Below are positions 1-8,851 of a stretch of DNA of 64,000 nt, piece by piece; position 1 is the first letter of the stretch; every line of letters starts with the position of its first letter. The stretch spans positions 45,933 through 109,932 of the forward strand of contig NZ_VMYE01000010.1 of the NCBI RefSeq assembly GCF_007655255.1. The letters are read 5' to 3'. The notes below the pieces were generated by a model that saw nothing but the letters and a program-made list of their open reading frames with translations, did no database searches and was not told the origin of the DNA. The DNA is from Extensimonas perlucida. Lineage in GTDB: Bacteria > Pseudomonadota > Gammaproteobacteria > Burkholderiales > Burkholderiaceae_C. Position numbers and translations under genes: made by a program.

Positions 1-50
1 CGGCACGGGCTGCAGCACGGCGGCAGCCGCGCCTTGCGGAGACACACACC

Positions 51-506
51 ATGAAAGTCAGCGACATCCTGCGCCTCAAAGGCAATGCGCTCTACACCAT
101 CCACCCCGACGAACCGCTGGCCCAGGCCGTGGCCGTGATGGCCGAGAAAGACATAGGCTCGCTCGTGGTGATGGAGCATGGCGACCTCGTGGGCATGCTC
201 ACCTTTCGCGAAGTCATCCAGACGCTCGCGAACAATGCCGGCAGCCTGGGCCAGATGCGCGTGCGCACGGCCATGGACGACCACCCCTTGACCTGCACGC
301 TCGAAACCGACATGGACGAAGTGCGCCGCATGATGCTCGACCGCCACGCGCGCTACATGCCCGTGATGGAGCGCGGCATGCTCATGGGCGTGATCAGCTT
401 TTACGACGTGGCCAAGGCCGTGGTGGACAGCCAGAACTTCGAAAACAAGATGCTCAAGGCCTACATCCGCGACTGGCCCGAGGACGATTCGCGTCCTGCG
501 GCTTGA
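51..506 (+). CDS. CBS-domain pair protein
   Basis: A 151-residue soluble protein made almost entirely of two CBS domains, roughly residues 8-60 and 73-125. Each shows the family pattern of a hydrophobic helix followed by a GDLVGMLT or MLMGVISF strand. Such stand-alone Bateman modules bind adenine nucleotides and usually act as energy sensors or regulatory partners; the ligand and partner cannot be told from sequence. The ATG at 51 gives a start that fits the first CBS domain. The preceding 50 bases hold no recognisable gene. The next gene, aroC, is separated by an interspersed repeat, so the two are probably transcribed separately. Confidence 0.85.
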   Translation: MKVSDILRLKGNALYTIHPDEPLAQAVAVMAEKDIGSLVVMEHGDLVGMLTFREVIQTLANNAGSLGQMRVRTAMDDHPLTCTLETDMDEVRRMMLDRHARYMPVMERGMLMGVISFYDVAKAVVDSQNFENKMLKAYIRDWPEDDSRPAA

Positions 507-520
507 GCATTTTCATAAGC

Positions 521-574
521 CAAATTGGCCTCTGGCGCCCGTCCATAGAGCGTGAGCAGCTCTTTTTGTGATAG
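521..574 (+). repeat. Interspersed AT-rich repeat, copy 1
   Basis: A 54-bp AT-rich segment of the short repeat family found at nine places in this window. Its core reads GCGCCCGTCCA then GCGTGAGCAGCT. The first block is shared with the copy in hpnC (45181-45232), the second with the copy in hpnE (42049-42104). It lies just upstream of aroC and may form part of its leader. Confidence 0.7.
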
Positions 575-623
575 TTGCCGGCGCGCTGCGCAGGGCCGCC
601 GGGCTCGCGGATAATCGCAGCCC

Positions 624-1721
624 ATGAGCGGCAACACCCTAGGCACCCTTTTTTGCGTCACCAACTTCGGCGAATCCCACGGCCCGGCCATAGGCTGCGT
701 GATCGACGGCTGCCCGCCCGGCATGCCGCTCACCGAGGCCGACATCCAGGCCGATCTGGACCGGCGCCGCCCCGGCACGAGCCGCCACGTCACGCAGCGC
801 AACGAGCCCGACCGCGTCGAAATCCTCTCGGGCGTGTACGAGGGCCAGACCACGGGCACGCCGATCGCGCTCCTGATCCGCAACACCGACCAGCGCAGCA
901 AGGACTACCACGAGATCGCGCAGAGCTTTCGCCCCGGCCACGCCGACTACAGCTATTGGCAAAAGTACGGCATCCGCGACCCGCGCGGCGGCGGGCGCTC
1001 GTCGGCGCGCCTCACGGCGCCCACCGTGGCCGCCGGCGCCGTGGCCAAAAAATGGCTCGCGCTGCGCTACGGCACCCGCATCCGCGCCTGCATGACGCAA
1101 CTCGGCGAACTGCCGATCCCGTTCGAGGGCTGGGAATACGTGCCGCACAACCCGTTTTTCGCGCCCGTGGCCGACGTTGCGCGCTATGAAGAATATATGG
1201 ACGCGCTGCGCAAGGCCGGCGACTCGTGCGGCGCGCGCATCCGCGTGCAGGCCAGCGGCGTGCCCGTGGGCCTGGGCGCGCCGATCTACGACAAGCTCGA
1301 CGCCGACATCGCCTACGCCATGATGGGCCTGAACGCCGTCAAGGGTGTGGAAATCGGCGCGGGCTTTGCCAGCGTGGCGCAGCGCGGCAGCACGCACGGC
1401 GACGCGCTCACGCCGCAGGGCTTTCGCGGCAACAACGCGGGCGGCGTGCTCGGCGGCATCAGCACGGGGCAGGACATCGAAGTCAGCCTGGCCATCAAGC
1501 CCACGAGCTCCATCCTCACGCCGCGCGAGTCCATAGACATCCACGGCCACAGCACCGAAGTCATCACCAAAGGCCGCCACGACCCCTGCGTAGGCATACG
1601 CGCCGCCCCCATCGCCGAAGCCCTGCTCGCGCTCGTGCTCATAGACCACGCCCTGCGCCATCGCGCCCAATGCGGCGACGTGACGCCGCCGCTCGCGCCG
1701 ATTCCTGCGGCTGTGGGGTAA
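624..1721 (+). CDS. aroC: Chorismate synthase
   Basis: Converts 5-enolpyruvylshikimate 3-phosphate to chorismate with reduced FMN, the last common step of aromatic amino acid and folate synthesis. The 365-residue length is typical. Signature blocks are present: [14 protein letters not shown] near residue 14, a GGGRSSAR motif near 126, and the C-terminal [11 protein letters not shown] segment that contributes to the active site. The ATG at 624 matches the usual N-terminus ([10 protein letters not shown]). The gene stands alone between a short repeat upstream and a strong hairpin downstream, and faces the convergent queD. Confidence 0.97.
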   Translation: MSGNTLGTLFCVTNFGESHGPAIGCVIDGCPPGMPLTEADIQADLDRRRPGTSRHVTQRNEPDRVEILSGVYEGQTTGTPIALLIRNTDQRSKDYHEIAQSFRPGHADYSYWQKYGIRDPRGGGRSSARLTAPTVAAGAVAKKWLALRYGTRIRACMTQLGELPIPFEGWEYVPHNPFFAPVADVARYEEYMDALRKAGDSCGARIRVQASGVPVGLGAPIYDKLDADIAYAMMGLNAVKGVEIGAGFASVAQRGSTHGDALTPQGFRGNNAGGVLGGISTGQDIEVSLAIKPTSSILTPRESIDIHGHSTEVITKGRHDPCVGIRAAPIAEALLALVLIDHALRHRAQCGDVTPPLAPIPAAVG

Positions 1722-1787
1722 TTGGGGCCGGATTCCGATGATCGGCCGTCCGGTTGGGGCGCGGAAAATTGGAATCTGACCCCAATT
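1720..1787. terminator. Inverted repeat between aroC and queD
   Basis: A 17-bp inverted repeat overlaps the aroC stop (1720-1736) and recurs inverted at 1771-1787, around a central GC-rich segment. The right arm contains GGAATCTGACCCCAATT. The arms match at about 15 of 17 positions. A T-rich stretch follows on the + strand. It lies between convergent genes and can serve as a terminator in both directions. The GGGGTCAGATTCC-type arm resembles dispersed REP-like palindromes, so a mobile origin is possible. Confidence 0.5.
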
Positions 1788-1814
1788 TTGTGATCCCAAT
1801 TCCTGCCGTGCAGG

Positions 1815-2177
1815 TCAGGGCCGATAGACGCAGCGGTCGCCGATCGCGTGGCGCTCCACCGTCACGGCCGCGAGGCCGGGAATCCTGGGTTGGAGTTCGT
1901 TCCAGATGAAGGTGCAGAGGTTTTCCAGCGTGGGGATGCCCAGGCCCGGCACGTCGTCGAGGAAGTGGTGGTCCAGCTTCTCGCGCAGCAGATTGACTTC
2001 GCGCCGCACATAGCCCAGGTCCATCACCATGCCGTTGTGCGCTGCGGGTTCGCCGCGCACTGCGACTTCGGCGTAGTAGGTGTGGCCGTGCACGCGGCGG
2101 CTGCCCTCGGCCTCGATGTCGCGGCGCAAGGTGTGTGCGGCATCAAAGAAAAAACGCTGGCTGATCTCATGCATCAT
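1815..2177 (-). CDS. queD: QueD-like 6-carboxytetrahydropterin synthase
   Basis: Member of the 6-pyruvoyl-tetrahydropterin synthase family, assigned to queuosine/7-deazaguanine synthesis because it is coupled to queE. The start chosen (MMHEISQRF) makes a 4-bp ATGA overlap with the queE stop; 120 residues is normal. Zinc-ligand histidines are visible in FFFDAAHTL and in VHGHTY. Canonical QueD has a nucleophilic Cys in a C-x3-HGH motif. Here that position is Ser (SRRVHGH), so the catalytic Cys is missing or replaced. An ERHAIGD segment near the C-terminus carries the conserved Glu/Asp. The pairing with queE supports QueD, but a variant subfamily or altered chemistry is possible. Confidence 0.82.
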   Translation of the reverse strand: MMHEISQRFFFDAAHTLRRDIEAEGSRRVHGHTYYAEVAVRGEPAAHNGMVMDLGYVRREVNLLREKLDHHFLDDVPGLGIPTLENLCTFIWNELQPRIPGLAAVTVERHAIGDRCVYRP

Positions 2178-2809
2178 CGAATTCCGATCATCTTGTGCGA
2201 CTGCAGGCCCAGCCGCCATTGGGGGTGGCGCAGGCAATAGGCGATGGCCCGCGCAGTGTTTTGTGCGCGTTGCGGCCCGTCCATGGGCTGCAGGAAAAAG
2301 TGTTCGAAGGCCCAGCCCTCGAATTGCGCCGGGTCCACGCCAGGCTGTGGGTACACCAGCTTGAGCTCGTTGCCCTGCCGCAGCACCACTTCGGCCTGGT
2401 CTTTGGGGCTCACGCAGACCCAGTCCAGCCCGGGCGGCGCAGGCAGCGTACCGTTGGTCTCCACGGCGATGGTGAAGCCGCGCGCATGCAGGGCGCTGGT
2501 CAGCGCCTCGTCCACCTGCAGCAGCGGCTCACCACCGGTCAGCACCACATAGCGCCGCGCCATCCCCGGCGCTTCCCACGCGGCGGCAATGGCATCGGCC
2601 AAAGCGTCGGCGGTGGCGAACTTGCCGCCGCCGGTGCCGTCGGTGCCGACGAAGTCGGTATCGCAGAAGCGGCACACCGCGCTGGCGCGGTCTTCCTCGC
2701 GCCCGCTCCAGAGATTGCAGCCCGCAAAGCGGCAAAACACCGCTGCCCTGCCGGACTGGGCGCCCTCGCCTTGGAGGGTGAAGAAAATCTCTTTGACTGC
2801 GTATGACAT
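2174..2809 (-). CDS. queE: 7-carboxy-7-deazaguanine synthase (radical SAM)
   Basis: Radical-SAM enzyme that turns 6-carboxytetrahydropterin (the QueD product) into 7-carboxy-7-deazaguanine on the path to queuosine. The 211-residue protein starts MSYAVKEIFFTLQGEG, the family N-terminus. The iron-sulfur ligands follow the unusual C-x14-C-x2-C spacing (GC, then CRFCDTDF), as described for Burkholderia QueE, instead of the general C-x3-C-x2-C. TGGEPLLQ (the GGE SAM motif) and VETNGTLP are also present. It is the first gene of the queE-queD pair, which share a 4-bp overlap. Confidence 0.95.
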   Translation of the reverse strand: MSYAVKEIFFTLQGEGAQSGRAAVFCRFAGCNLWSGREEDRASAVCRFCDTDFVGTDGTGGGKFATADALADAIAAAWEAPGMARRYVVLTGGEPLLQVDEALTSALHARGFTIAVETNGTLPAPPGLDWVCVSPKDQAEVVLRQGNELKLVYPQPGVDPAQFEGWAFEHFFLQPMDGPQRAQNTARAIAYCLRHPQWRLGLQSHKMIGIR

Positions 2810-2942
2810 GCTGCTTTCTGGCTTGCGAGAGGGAGGATTTTCGCAGCTTGCGGGGTGTGGCTAGGAGCAGCCTTTGCGCAGCGTGTTTGGGGAGGCCGCA
2901 GGAAGGCGAATGTGGGCACGTTGGAATCCGCCCCTCATTCCC

Positions 2943-3950
2943 TCAGCCAGGCCGCGTCAAGTCACGCGCGCTGGGCAGGTGCAAGTCCGCAATGGTCAAC
3001 GCCTGCGCCGCGAGCACGGCGCGCACGGTGGCGCGGGCCGTGGCTTCGGCGGCGAGGGTGCACAGGGTCAGCATGTCCAAGCTTTTGCCGGCCAGGCCCG
3101 TGCCCAGCGCGAACAAGGTGTCGCCATCGAACGGCGTGTGCACTGGGTAAATACAGCGCGCCAAGCCGTCGTGCGCAGTCAGGGCGAGGCGCCGGCCCTG
3201 CACCTTGGTAATTTGGGCATCGGTGGCGACGACGCCTATGGTGGTGTTGCTGCCGCCCAGCGGCGGCTGGTGCAGCGCCCCTTGCAGCAAGGTGCGGCGC
3301 GTGTCCTGCAGATGCCGGCCGTCGGGCGTGCGTGCGCCGGCCAGGATCTGCGCGCTGCCTGGGTCGAGCACGTCGCCGAGCGCGTTGCACGCGATCAGTG
3401 CGCCCACCGTCACGCCATCGACCGTGACCGAGGCCGTGCCCACGCCGCCCTTCATCGCGCGCGCAAGGCCGAACAGCTTGCCCACGGTGGCGCCCGCGCC
3501 CGCGCCCACGTTGCCCTCGGACGGGTCTTGCGCGCTGGCCGCGGCGCAGGCGGCGTAGCCCGCGGCGGCGTCGGGGCGGATGCGCATGTCGCCCACGGGC
3601 AGGTCGAACAGCACGGCCGCGGGCACCAGCGGCACGCGGCCCACGCCCACGTCGTAACCTATGCCTTGCGCTTCGAGCCAGCGCATCACGCCGCTGGCGG
3701 CGTCCAGCCCCCAGGCGCTGCCGCCCGTGAGCAGCACCGCGTGCACCTGCTCGACCAGGTTGCCGGGTTCGAGCAAATCGGTCTCGCGTGTGCCCGGCGC
3801 CGCACCGCGCACGTCCACACCGCCCACGGCCCCAGCGCGCGCGAGCACCACGGTGCAGCCCGTGGGGCGGCGCGGGTCGGTGAAGTGGCCCACTTCGATG
3901 CCGGCCACGCGGGTGATGCTGCCGGCTTCGGAGGAAGAAAGTTGCTTCAT
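2943..3950 (-). CDS. P1 family N-terminal nucleophile peptidase (DmpA/BapA-like)
   Basis: Resembles the DmpA / L-aminopeptidase-esterase and beta-peptidyl aminopeptidase family (MEROPS S58/P1). The start MKQLSSSEAG gives 335 residues. Conserved blocks are LLTGGSAWGLDAASGVM near residue 75, GNVGAGAGATVGK near 145, and GGSNTTIGVVATDA near 246. Known relatives self-cleave in this last block to free the catalytic Ser/Thr. No signal peptide is seen, so it is probably cytoplasmic. The substrate is unknown; relatives release N-terminal D- or beta-amino acids. It is transcribed divergently from the FtsX-like permease 85 bp away. Confidence 0.85.
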   Translation of the reverse strand: MKQLSSSEAGSITRVAGIEVGHFTDPRRPTGCTVVLARAGAVGGVDVRGAAPGTRETDLLEPGNLVEQVHAVLLTGGSAWGLDAASGVMRWLEAQGIGYDVGVGRVPLVPAAVLFDLPVGDMRIRPDAAAGYAACAAASAQDPSEGNVGAGAGATVGKLFGLARAMKGGVGTASVTVDGVTVGALIACNALGDVLDPGSAQILAGARTPDGRHLQDTRRTLLQGALHQPPLGGSNTTIGVVATDAQITKVQGRRLALTAHDGLARCIYPVHTPFDGDTLFALGTGLAGKSLDMLTLCTLAAEATARATVRAVLAAQALTIADLHLPSARDLTRPG

Positions 3951-4035
3951 GTGCGGCATTATGCGGCGCGCTTTTGCAGGCCCGAATGCCCGCAGGCGCC
4001 CGTTCCGAAACCCCTTTGCGCTATCGTTGCGCGCC

Positions 4036-6555
4036 ATGGACTGGTCTTTTCTGCGTTTGGGCTGGCGCACCTTGTGGCGCGATATGCGTGCGGGTTCGCT
4101 GCGGCTGTTGGTGGTGGCCGTGACGCTGGCCGTGGCGGCGCTTTGTGCCGTGGGCTTTTTTTCGGACCGGCTGCAGCGCGGCCTGCAGCGCGATGCCTTG
4201 CAGCTGCTCGGCGGCGACGCCGTGGTGGTGAGCGACAACCCTACGCCTGCCGCGTTCGCCGAGCGCGCGCGGGCGCTGGGTTTGCGCTCGGTCACCAGCA
4301 TCAGCTTTGCCACCATGGCGCGCGCCGACGATGCGCAGGGCGGGGCGAGCAAGCTCGTGGCGCTCAAGAGCGTGGAGCCTGGCTACCCGCTGCGCGGCAG
4401 CCTGCGCGTGGTGGCGCAAGAGGGTGGGCCGGAGCGCAGCACGCGCGAAATTCCCGCGCGCGGCACGGTGTGGGTGGATGCGGCGCTGCTCGAAGCACTC
4501 GGGCTGCGCCTTGGGGACGCGCTGCTGCTGGGCGATGCGCGCTTTCGCATCACGCACACCATCGCCTTCGAGCCCGACCGCGGGGCCGGTTTCATCAACT
4601 TCGCGCCGCGCGCCATGATCGCGGCGGCCGATCTTCCCGCGACGGGCCTGGTGCAGCCCGCGAGCCGCCTCACGTACCGCTTTGCCGTGGCCGGGCCGCC
4701 CGCTGCGGTGCGCAACTTCGTGCGCTGGGCCGAGGCCGCGCTGAAGCAGCCCGGTGTGCGCGGCGTGCGTCTGGAGACGCTGGAGACGGGCCGCCCCGAG
4801 ATGCGCCAGACGCTTGAGCGCGCGGACAAGTTCCTCAACCTCGTGGCGCTGCTCGCGGCCTTGCTCTCGGCCGTGGCGGTGGCGCTGGCGGCGCGCAGTT
4901 TTGCCGCTGCGCACCTGGACACGGCGGCGCTGCTGCGCGTGCTCGGCCAGAGCCAGCGCAGCATCGCGGGCGCTTATTGCATGGAATTTGCGCTGCTGGG
5001 CCTGTTTGCGAGCGGCCTGGGCGTGGCGCTCGGTTACGCGGTGCACCTGGGTTTTGTGCAGTTGCTCGCGGGGCTGGTGGAATCGGGCCTGCCCGCGCCG
5101 AGCTGGTGGCCCGTGGCGTTTGGGCTGGGCATGGGGCTCACGCTGCTGCTGGCTTTCGGGCTGCCGCCGGTGCTGCAACTGGCGCAGGTGCCGCCGCTGC
5201 GCGTGCTGCGGCGCGACGTGGGGGGCTTGAGGCCGGCGTCGCTGGGTGTGCTGGGCGTGGGCACGCTGGGCTTTGCCGCGCTGCTGCTGGCCGTGGGGCG
5301 CGACCTGAAGCTCGGGCTGATCGCCGTGGGCGGTTTTGCCGGCGCGGTGTTGCTGTTTGCCGTGCTGGGCTGGGGGGCGGTGCGGCTTTTGCGCGCGTGG
5401 GTGCGCACGGCCACAGCGCCGCGCTGGTGGATTTTGGCCGTGCGCCAGCTCGCGGCGCGCCCCGCTTATACGGTGGTGCAAATCAGCAGTTTGGCGGTGG
5501 GGCTGCTGGCGCTGGTGCTGCTGGTGTTGTTGCGCACCGACCTCATCAGCAGCTGGCGTCAGGCCACGCCGCCCGATGCGCCCAACCGCTTCGTGATCAA
5601 CATCCTGCCCGAGCAGGCGCAGGCGTTTCGCGCGCGGCTGCATGCGGCCGGCGTGCGCCAGTACGACTGGTACCCCATGGTGCGCGGGCGGCTCGTGGCC
5701 ATCAACGGCCAGCCCGTGGGCTCGGACAGCTTCACCGAAGACCGCGCCAGGCAGCTCGTCGAGCGCGAGTTCAACCTCTCGTACACGAGCCGCTTGCCCG
5801 CGCACAACGTCTTGGTCGCGGGCCGCTGGGTGGCGCAGGAGGCGGGCGCGATCAGCGTGGAGGAAGGACTCGCCAAGACCCTGGGGCTGCAGTTGGGCGA
5901 CCGGCTGCGCTTCGACATGGCCGGCGTGCAGAATGAGGCGCGCATCACGAGCGTGCGCAAGGTCGATTGGAGTTCGATGCGCGCGAATTTTTTCGTGCTC
6001 TACCCGCTCGATCAGCTGGAAGGCGTGGCCGCGACCTATCTGGCCGCTTTTCGCGCGCCAGCGCTGGCGGGCTTGGACAACGCGCTCGTGCGCGAGTTTC
6101 CGAACATCACCGCCGTGGACCTGAGCCAGACGCTAGGCCAGGTGCAGCGCGTGCTCGACCAGGTGATCGCCGCGGTGGAGTTTTTGTTCGTTTTCACGCT
6201 CGCAGCCGGGCTCGTGGTGCTGTTTGCCGCAGTCTCGGCCACGCGCGAGGAACGGGCGCGCGAATTCGCCATCTTGCGCGCGCTGGGGGCGAGCGCGCGC
6301 CTGCTGCGTGCGGTGCAGCGCGCTGAGCTGCTCGGGGTGGGGCTGCTCGCCGGGCTGCTGGCGAGCGTGGCGGCGCTCGCCGTGGGTTGGGCGCTTGCGC
6401 ACTACGTGTTCGACTTTGCCTGGACGGCGCCCGTCTGGGTGCCGCTGGCGGGCGCCTTGGCCGGTGCGCTGCTCGCGCTGGCGGCGGGCTGGTGGAGCTT
6501 GCGTGAGGTGCTGCGCCGCCCGGTGATGGAGACCTTGCGCCGCGCGGTGGAGTGA
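4036..6555 (+). CDS. FtsX-family ABC transporter permease (YbbP-like)
   Basis: An 839-residue inner-membrane protein with the duplicated FtsX layout. There is one N-terminal membrane segment (about residues 20-45), a large periplasmic region, then clustered membrane helices near residues 270-510 and a second FtsX domain whose last helices lie around 705-830. The C-terminal LREVLRRPVMETLRRAVE tail fits the family. YbbP-type permeases pair with a YbbA-type ATPase and are thought to move lipids or lipoproteins. No ATPase gene is adjacent; lolD lies 17 kb away. The ATG at 4036 (MDWSFLRLGW) is preferred over upstream in-frame starts, which overlap the divergent peptidase gene. Confidence 0.85.
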   Translation: MDWSFLRLGWRTLWRDMRAGSLRLLVVAVTLAVAALCAVGFFSDRLQRGLQRDALQLLGGDAVVVSDNPTPAAFAERARALGLRSVTSISFATMARADDAQGGASKLVALKSVEPGYPLRGSLRVVAQEGGPERSTREIPARGTVWVDAALLEALGLRLGDALLLGDARFRITHTIAFEPDRGAGFINFAPRAMIAAADLPATGLVQPASRLTYRFAVAGPPAAVRNFVRWAEAALKQPGVRGVRLETLETGRPEMRQTLERADKFLNLVALLAALLSAVAVALAARSFAAAHLDTAALLRVLGQSQRSIAGAYCMEFALLGLFASGLGVALGYAVHLGFVQLLAGLVESGLPAPSWWPVAFGLGMGLTLLLAFGLPPVLQLAQVPPLRVLRRDVGGLRPASLGVLGVGTLGFAALLLAVGRDLKLGLIAVGGFAGAVLLFAVLGWGAVRLLRAWVRTATAPRWWILAVRQLAARPAYTVVQISSLAVGLLALVLLVLLRTDLISSWRQATPPDAPNRFVINILPEQAQAFRARLHAAGVRQYDWYPMVRGRLVAINGQPVGSDSFTEDRARQLVEREFNLSYTSRLPAHNVLVAGRWVAQEAGAISVEEGLAKTLGLQLGDRLRFDMAGVQNEARITSVRKVDWSSMRANFFVLYPLDQLEGVAATYLAAFRAPALAGLDNALVREFPNITAVDLSQTLGQVQRVLDQVIAAVEFLFVFTLAAGLVVLFAAVSATREERAREFAILRALGASARLLRAVQRAELLGVGLLAGLLASVAALAVGWALAHYVFDFAWTAPVWVPLAGALAGALLALAAGWWSLREVLRRPVMETLRRAVE

Positions 6556-6587
6556 GCTGAAGGCGGTTTCGGTGGTGATGCGCAGAT

Positions 6588-7127
6588 TCAAGCGCCCAAA
6601 GGGTCAGCGTGTTCCTCGGGCAGCAGCTCCTTGAGGCGTTCGCGTATCGTTTGCGCGCGTTCGTGGCCGGCCATCTGCACCACTTCTTCGATCAAGGCGG
6701 CGCCTACGTGGAGCATGCTTTCGACGTCGCGCGCATTGCGCAGGGCCTCGCGGAAGGTGTCGGCCAATGCCGGGTCGCGCCGCGCAAACATGCGCTCGCA
6801 CATGTCGAACAGGTACATGCGCGCCGCCGGCAGCGAGCGCAGTGCTTGCGCTGAATTTGCCGGCTTGGCCGTTGGCTGCGCCACGGCGGGCGCCGGCTGC
6901 AGTTGGACTTCGACGGCTTCGACAGTTTCGACGATCTTTTCGACGATCAGATAGCCTTCGGCGATGAGCTTGTCCAGCAGCTGTGCGCCCATGCCATTGT
7001 GCAAGGCGTGCAATTCGGCGGCGCGCTTGCCTTCGGCCAGCAGCAGCAGGGAGCGCTCACGCAGACTCAGGGTGCGCACGCCCGGGGAGAGCTCGAGACG
7101 TGCTTTCTCGGTTTTGCGCAGGAACAT
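6588..7127 (-). CDS. Uncharacterised protein
   Basis: I do not recognise this 179-residue protein. The N-terminal part (residues 1-60: MFLRKTEKARLEL, LSLRERSLLLLAEG) looks helical. It resembles the response-regulator-associated leader seen in some Burkholderiales hypotheticals, where a short region ending in LIAEGYL suggests a small winged-helix-like unit. A Pro/Ala linker is followed by a helical domain from about residue 95 (MYLFDMCERMFARR to the end). No membrane segment or signal peptide is visible. A GTG at 7142 is an alternative start with no better ribosome binding site. A G12 tract lies upstream. Confidence 0.6.
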   Translation of the reverse strand: MFLRKTEKARLELSPGVRTLSLRERSLLLLAEGKRAAELHALHNGMGAQLLDKLIAEGYLIVEKIVETVEAVEVQLQPAPAVAQPTAKPANSAQALRSLPAARMYLFDMCERMFARRDPALADTFREALRNARDVESMLHVGAALIEEVVQMAGHERAQTIRERLKELLPEEHADPLGA

Positions 7128-7204
7128 GGCGAATGTAATCACATGTTAAAGACCCATTGCATCGTGTTTTCATGACGAGGGGATGACATGAGGCCATGGC
7201 TGGC

Positions 7205-7216
7205 GGGGGGGGGGGG
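7205..7216 (+). repeat. Homopolymer tract of 12 G
   Basis: Twelve consecutive G lie in the gap between the amiC stop (7262) and the start of the convergently placed uncharacterised gene. Tracts of this length slip during replication and also cause sequencing length errors. It sits upstream of the gene ending at 6588, so length changes could alter its expression, but this is only a possibility. Confidence 0.8.
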
Positions 7217-7261
7217 ATTGGCGGTGTGGCAGCGGCCCTGGCGAGCGCTCTACTGCCCACC

Positions 7262-8851
7262 TCACACCGAGCGGCTGCGCGCGAGCGGCGGATTTTTGGC
7301 GAAGTAGCGCTGGATGCCGCGCATCAGGGCGTCGGCCAGGCGCTCCTGGTAGTCGCGGCTGCGCAGGCGCGCCTCTTCGTCGGGGTTGCTGATGAAGGCG
7401 GTTTCGACGAGCACGCTGGGAATGTCGGGCGCCTTGAGCACGGCAAAGCCGGCTTGCTCCACGCGCGGCTTGTGCAGCTGGCCCACGTTGCCGATTTCGC
7501 CCAGCAGCGCGCTGCCGAGCTTGAGGCTGTCGTTGATCTGCGCCGTGGTGCTCATGTCGAGCAGGGCGCGCTGCACATGCTGGTCTTGCGCACGCACGTT
7601 CAGGCCGCCGACCAGGTCGGCCTGGTTCTCTTTGTTGGCGAGCCAGCGCGCGGCGGTGCTCGAGGCGCCGCTCTGGCTCAGGGCAAATACGCTCGCGCCG
7701 CGCGCGGCTGGCGTCGTGAAGGCGTCGGCGTGGATGCTCATGAACAGGTCGGCCTGCACGCGCCGCGCTTTTTCCACGCGCGTGCCCAGCGGCACGAAAA
7801 AGTCCGCGTCGCGCGTGAGAAAGGCGCGCATCGGGTTGCCATTCACGCTCGTGGCGTTGATGCGATCACGCAGCAAGAAGGCGATGCGCAGCACCACGTC
7901 TTTCTCGTGCGTGCCCGCGGGGCCGGTGGCGCCCGGGTCTTCGCCGCCGTGGCCCGGGTCTAGCGCCACGATGATGATGCGGTCGGTCTGGCGCGCCGTC
8001 GCGCCCGTGCTGCTGCGCGCGGGGGCGGGCGTGGGCGCCGGTGTGGCCGTGGGCGCAGCGGGCGGGGCCGTGGCGGGCGCGGGGGCCGCTGCCACGGTGA
8101 CGGGCGGCGCGGCGGGTGTGGTCGCTGCTGCGGGGCGGGCCGTGCGCTGGCTGATGAGCTCGCCGAGCGGGTCCGAGGCGGCGTGCGCCGTCGTGGCAGC
8201 GGCGGGGCGTGCTGCGCTGGCGGGGGTGGCGGGCTGCAGCGGTGCAGAGGGCGAAGCCGCAGGTGTGGTAGCGGAGGCAGTGGCGGCCGTGGCAGGTTTG
8301 GCCGCGGCGATGGAGGTCGGCGCCTGTCCTTGTCGCTGGTCTGCCGCCGGTGCATCGCGCAGGCGCTCGGCGATCAGCGCTGCGAGCGGATCGACGGCGC
8401 GCGCCGGGTACAGGTCGAGCACCAAGCGGTGCTGGTACGCGGCCACCGGCGTGAGCGTGAACACCTGCGGCTGGGCTTCTTGCTTGAGGTCTATGACCAG
8501 GCGCACCACGTTGGGTGCGTACTGGCCCACGCGGATGCCCGCGATGTTGGGGTCGTCGGCCTTGACCTTGGCCACGAGCTCGCGCAGCGCCGGGTTCAGC
8601 TCTATGCCCTCGATGTCCACCGCGAGGCGCGGTGGCGCGGTGACGAAGGTCTGCCGGGTCACGAGCGGCGCATCGGATTCGATGGTGACGCGCGAATACT
8701 CGGGTGCAGGCCACACGCGCACGGCCACGATGGTGGCGCCGCGTGCGATCTGTTGCACGCCCAGCAGCAGCACCAGGCTACCGGCCTGCAGCAGCGTGCG
8801 CCGTGGCAATCGGGGGGGCGTGAAGGGGGATGGAGCTTGCGAAGGCGTCAT
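7262..8851 (-). CDS. amiC: N-acetylmuramoyl-L-alanine amidase (AmiC type)
   Basis: Periplasmic amidase that cuts the peptide from N-acetylmuramic acid during septum splitting. The 529-residue protein has a twin-arginine signal (LPRRTLLQAGSLVLLLG, residues 14-30), consistent with Tat export as for AmiA/AmiC. An AMIN domain (about 45-150) targets the septum. A long Ala/Pro/Thr linker (about 165-285) leads to an Amidase_3 zinc domain from about 292 (ALDPGHGGEDPGA, with later SIHADAF and ETAFISN blocks carrying the zinc ligands and Glu). It is translationally coupled to tsaE by a 4-bp ATGA overlap. Confidence 0.95.
   Translation of the reverse strand: MTPSQAPSPFTPPRLPRRTLLQAGSLVLLLGVQQIARGATIVAVRVWPAPEYSRVTIESDAPLVTRQTFVTAPPRLAVDIEGIELNPALRELVAKVKADDPNIAGIRVGQYAPNVVRLVIDLKQEAQPQVFTLTPVAAYQHRLVLDLYPARAVDPLAALIAERLRDAPAADQRQGQAPTSIAAAKPATAATASATTPAASPSAPLQPATPASAARPAAATTAHAASDPLGELISQRTARPAAATTPAAPPVTVAAAPAPATAPPAAPTATPAPTPAPARSSTGATARQTDRIIIVALDPGHGGEDPGATGPAGTHEKDVVLRIAFLLRDRINATSVNGNPMRAFLTRDADFFVPLGTRVEKARRVQADLFMSIHADAFTTPAARGASVFALSQSGASSTAARWLANKENQADLVGGLNVRAQDQHVQRALLDMSTTAQINDSLKLGSALLGEIGNVGQLHKPRVEQAGFAVLKAPDIPSVLVETAFISNPDEEARLRSRDYQERLADALMRGIQRYFAKNPPLARSRSV

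Noticed and set aside
2874..4817. 647-codon open frame on the + strand
   Set aside because: Shadow of the P1 peptidase gene; composition is Arg/Gly/Ala-rich without any domain, and it runs out of phase into the FtsX-like permease gene.
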